Shown: positions 20,729 through 23,668 of the stretch, piece after piece | Layout of the letters: each line of letters starts with the position of its first letter | Position numbering within the stretch: position 1 is the stretch's first letter | Assembly (NCBI GenBank): GCA_018665625.1 | Contig: JABJCF010000015.1 | Span: 1-23,668 of the forward strand | DNA: 23,668 nucleotides | From: Nitrospina sp. | Lineage (GTDB): Bacteria; Nitrospinota; Nitrospinia; Nitrospinales; VA-1 | Direction: 5' to 3' | Program-made: the position numbers and the translations under genes | Notes under the pieces: generated by a model | Database searches by the model: none | Told to the model about the DNA's origin: nothing | Seen by the model: only the letters and a program-made list of their open reading frames with translations

Positions 20729-23020
20729 TTACAAGCTACGCCCGGCGGTACGCCGATTTGAAAACAAAAATAATATCAAGATCAAAGCAATACCGCTGAT
20801 ATAAACTCCCGCTTTTAATCCAATCGGAACGTAAGAAAATTCGACCTTATGGTTTCCCGGTTTCAGCTTTATCGCTCGGTAAAATGAATTAGCGCGATAA
20901 ATGGGTTGCTCCTTACCATCCACCGTTACTTTCCATCCTGGGAAATAGGTGTCGAGCAGAACCAGAAATCCCTCTCCGTTCTGGCGGGTACTTATAGATA
21001 CTCCATTTGGAATATATTTTAAATCTTCAACTTGCCCTGAAAAATTTTTAGTTTTTTCCACTGGAACCGACTCTTCCAGAAGAACCTGCTTGAGTGGATT
21101 GAAGTTAGAGTCATAATAAAAGTTAAGCAATTTTTCTTTCGGCAGCATTATCGAATCTCCGACTAAGAACGCCCGTGGCAAAGCATCTTCAAACACCTTA
21201 ACCTTTTTAATTCCCCTCCTCTCCGTTTCGAAAGGAACCTGTTCATAGTCCTCAGTTACCCAGTACTTCACATTACTGCGTTTTAAAATTATTTTTTTCT
21301 TTTGGACTTTAGAAAATATAAAAGACTTGTACCAGCGATAACTCGCATTCATCTTCATGGTTGCTGATCCATCTACATAAGCCAGATCATGAATAGCCCC
21401 AAGATTCGGGTAAACTTGATCTCGTGATGCTAATTGAAAAGCTAAAATATTTGTTTTGTTCAACTGCTTAGTCTTTTTATGCGACTTGCTTTGAAGAGGA
21501 GCCTTTACTTTAGACTCCCTGTCCAACAACATACCGTTATAAATTCGATATGAGTCGGCAGTCCCTCCCAGCCGCTCGGCCAACACAGGAGGCTGAGTGT
21601 AAAACTGCTTATCGATCATGGGAATGACCATAGAGTTTTTACCCATCAAGTCCATCACCATTAACAGCAGCAGAAAATATAAGAATCTTGATTGGTTTAT
21701 CTTTTTAAAATGCAACGCAAATAGAGAAAGGGTGATCAAAAGCAAAACCATTAAAGTTTCGAACCCGTTCCGGTTAGCATGCAAGCCATACATTGCTGCC
21801 ACCCCTATCCCCGTTATAAATAGGGCAAGCAAAATTTTTTTAAAATCATTCTGATTATCTTTCAGCGCATTTAACAAACGGTCCAATGCCAGACCGGACA
21901 AAAATACCAACGCAAAGGCGCAAAGAAAAAAGAACTTTTGAGGATAACGGAACATATCAAAGATAGGTATCCATTCATGAAAAAAAGAATAGAACGGATT
22001 ATACTTACCTAACGCAAAAAACACTCCCATGCCAAATACCACCAGCCAAAATCGAATTGACTTATCTCCCCTTAAAACCAGCAGACAACCGAAAAGTATA
22101 AACATCGGTACGACACCCATATAAAAACTATGGATGAAGTAATCCATCTCCCTATCTGTAGATTCCAGGAAGCGCATATAATTTTCTGGTAACAAAAGAT
22201 CCAACAAAGTGTTCGGGTTCAACGACCAATGTGTGCTGGTGGCATAGTTCAGACCGCTGCCGCGTGCTATTTCTTTTAAAAAAGCGAATGTTGGGAGCCA
22301 TTGCACAGCAGAGAGCGCCAATGCCATCCCAACAAGAACTAGAATGGCTAAACTTTTTTTAACGAAACCATGAATCTTATCTTTCTCTTCATATAAATAA
22401 ATTGAATGCGCATAAATCAATAGCACAGAAAAAATGGAATTCTCCGGCCCCCCACCCAAAACCTGAAAAGAAATAAAAATCGCTGCCCAACAAAAATATT
22501 TCAGACTACCCTTGACCCTATACTTTTGCCACATCATTAATATTAGGGGAAACCAAACCGCTGACTGGAAATGGTTATAGACCGAAGCAAGTGATAAAAA
22601 ATAGCCCCCCAATAAACTGGTCACCGACGCACAAAGAGAAGCTTGAACTGATTTTTTCCAATACCGACAAAGCCCATAGACCGAAGTCATTAAAAGAATA
22701 TGATGGAATAAAAAATAGGCGTGGAAGGCAAAAAGAAAATCTTTAATCAAAAATAATATCGAAGGAGGATAAAAAACTCCCGGATGCATCAAAGGCATTA
22801 AGGGAGTCCCCTGGAGCAGGTTCGGATACCAGAAAGGCCACTCCCCCATGGCCCAAACTCTGGCAAGATACAATTTCATGGGATAGGCAAAATGCTTAAC
22901 ATCTCTAAAGAAAAATGTTTTGCCTTCAAATAAAACAGGAAAAAAATAAAGGACAAAAATTGATAGAAGAATTAAGGAAGGCAGAAAAAGTTTTAAAGCA
23001 GGATGTCTATCATCATTCAT
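20729..23020 (-). CDS. YfhO-family multi-pass membrane protein
   Basis: Large inner-membrane protein of 763 aa, GT-C-like. The N-terminal half has many transmembrane segments. The early extracytoplasmic loop FFFRDVKHFAYPMKL and the PFWYPNLLQGTPLM motif are characteristic of YfhO and related lipid-linked sugar transferases. A soluble, beta-rich C-terminal part (about 520-735) ends with LLDTYFPGWKVTVDGKEQP, the family signature, and a last membrane helix. In Gram-positive bacteria YfhO is linked to glycosylation of lipoteichoic acid; here the target would be some envelope glycan or lipid. ATG 23020 lies 61 nt after a family 2 glycosyltransferase that could supply the polyprenol-sugar donor. Confidence 0.82.
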   Translation of the reverse strand: MNDDRHPALKLFLPSLILLSIFVLYFFPVLFEGKTFFFRDVKHFAYPMKLYLARVWAMGEWPFWYPNLLQGTPLMPLMHPGVFYPPSILFLIKDFLFAFHAYFLFHHILLMTSVYGLCRYWKKSVQASLCASVTSLLGGYFLSLASVYNHFQSAVWFPLILMMWQKYRVKGSLKYFCWAAIFISFQVLGGGPENSIFSVLLIYAHSIYLYEEKDKIHGFVKKSLAILVLVGMALALSAVQWLPTFAFLKEIARGSGLNYATSTHWSLNPNTLLDLLLPENYMRFLESTDREMDYFIHSFYMGVVPMFILFGCLLVLRGDKSIRFWLVVFGMGVFFALGKYNPFYSFFHEWIPIFDMFRYPQKFFFLCAFALVFLSGLALDRLLNALKDNQNDFKKILLALFITGIGVAAMYGLHANRNGFETLMVLLLITLSLFALHFKKINQSRFLYFLLLLMVMDLMGKNSMVIPMIDKQFYTQPPVLAERLGGTADSYRIYNGMLLDRESKVKAPLQSKSHKKTKQLNKTNILAFQLASRDQVYPNLGAIHDLAYVDGSATMKMNASYRWYKSFIFSKVQKKKIILKRSNVKYWVTEDYEQVPFETERRGIKKVKVFEDALPRAFLVGDSIMLPKEKLLNFYYDSNFNPLKQVLLEESVPVEKTKNFSGQVEDLKYIPNGVSISTRQNGEGFLVLLDTYFPGWKVTVDGKEQPIYRANSFYRAIKLKPGNHKVEFSYVPIGLKAGVYISGIALILILFLFSNRRTAGRSL

Positions 23021-23081
23021 TTCGATTGGGAATGCTTTAAGTTGAAACTAATACAGGTAATGGAATGGACAAGCGATTGCA

Positions 23082-23668
23082 TCAGCCTTTCAGGCTCTTA
23101 TTATTTTCCATATCGAACCACATCGCAAATAAGAGGAACTGCAGTCCAGAAATAATGAGAAAAGCTGCAAACAAGGCGCTTGTTGTGGAAACCGGCCCAG
23201 TAAATATCCGATATAAAAAAAGGTATATCCCGGTAATGAATCCTGCCGGGAAAGCAATCAATCCCAGAGTATAGAAAAACACTAAAGGGTGAAAATCTCG
23301 AATCACGTATTTATCAACCAGTCTGCTGAAAAAGCAATGCAACAACAATCGTGAAATTGTGATAACTACACGGGAAATTCGAATTCCCGAGACCTCTCCG
23401 ATATTGTATACAGGGCGAACAGGGACATCGCGTACGGTACAATCGGCAACATTTAACTTAACTAATAAATCATTTGGCATTCCATACCGGGGATAAACAT
23501 TGTCCAGGTCGACGGCCTGCATGGCTTTTTTTGATATGGCAGTATAGCCACATTGTGTATCTGCAATATGCCAATACCCACTGGCAATTTTCGTAAGCAG
23601 AGAAAGAATGCTATTGCCTATATATCGATGCCGCGGAATAATCTCCCAAGCCTTCTTGTCAAATAAAC
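23082..23668 (-). CDS. Family 2 glycosyltransferase, C-terminal part (5' end outside window)
   Basis: The frame is open to the right edge, with the first complete codon at 23666. The visible 194 residues begin LFDKKAWEIIPRHRYIGNSI and continue through DTQCGYTAISKKAMQAV, the conserved acceptor-side segment of polyprenol-phosphate glycosyltransferases of family GT2. The ATG at 23522 is internal. After PVRPVYNIGEVSGIR come two membrane segments (about LVFFYTLGLIAFPAGFITGI and FAAFLIISGLQFLLFAMWF), typical of dolichyl/undecaprenyl-phosphate sugar synthases that remain in the membrane. It probably makes a lipid-linked sugar used by the YfhO-like protein just downstream. The sugar cannot be told. 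Confidence 0.85.
   Translation of the reverse strand, partial: LFDKKAWEIIPRHRYIGNSILSLLTKIASGYWHIADTQCGYTAISKKAMQAVDLDNVYPRYGMPNDLLVKLNVADCTVRDVPVRPVYNIGEVSGIRISRVVITISRLLLHCFFSRLVDKYVIRDFHPLVFFYTLGLIAFPAGFITGIYLFLYRIFTGPVSTTSALFAAFLIISGLQFLLFAMWFDMENNKSLKG

Overview
The window comes from a Gram-negative, LPS-bearing bacterium: it carries an LptE lipoprotein, periplasmic retropepsin-like proteins and a polyprenol-type glycosyltransferase. It is slightly AT-rich by eye and is ordinary chromosome. The order leuS-lptE-holA next to rpsT is common in Proteobacteria and relatives. A marine Deltaproteobacteria- or Nitrospinota-like source is plausible, but I cannot prove it from sequence alone. I see no phage, insertion sequence, CRISPR array, rRNA or tRNA.

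Layout. (1) 1-3298, plus strand: the end of leuS, then lptE and holA, tightly packed. (2) 3384-5084, minus strand: rpsT with its own strong promoter and TTG start, an overlapping response-regulator/HPt pair, and a second AT-rich Rcp1-type response regulator. (3) 5413-7810, minus strand: four redox-type genes (SDR, AhpD-like, thioredoxin, FMN split-barrel protein) behind a near-consensus sigma-54 promoter. They lie divergent from a PAS-AAA-Fis sigma-54 activator (8012-9421), whose stop overlaps the start of an RlmM-like methyltransferase. (4) 10322-11389: a TPR protein and a GlpE-type rhodanese, divergent. (5) 11481-20438, minus strand: a long co-directional set beginning at a textbook sigma-70 promoter. 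In transcription order it is nadB, ftsK, two tandem DUF4124/retropepsin paralogues, an SGNH-like protein, a PlsC-like acyltransferase, a gamma-carbonic anhydrase and an MTA-phosphorylase-family enzyme. (6) 20439-20728: a gene-free stretch with a REP-like palindrome and a second imperfect inverted repeat. (7) 20729-23668, minus strand: a YfhO-family membrane protein and the end of a family 2 glycosyltransferase.

The best candidate for an undescribed system is region 3. A dedicated sigma-54 activator faces an operon of a short-chain dehydrogenase lacking the catalytic tyrosine, an AhpD-like CxxC protein, a WCQPC thioredoxin and an FMN-type protein. A strong intrinsic terminator sits directly against the thioredoxin ribosome-binding site. 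This looks like a signal-controlled redox cassette with a built-in attenuator; its substrate and signal are unknown.
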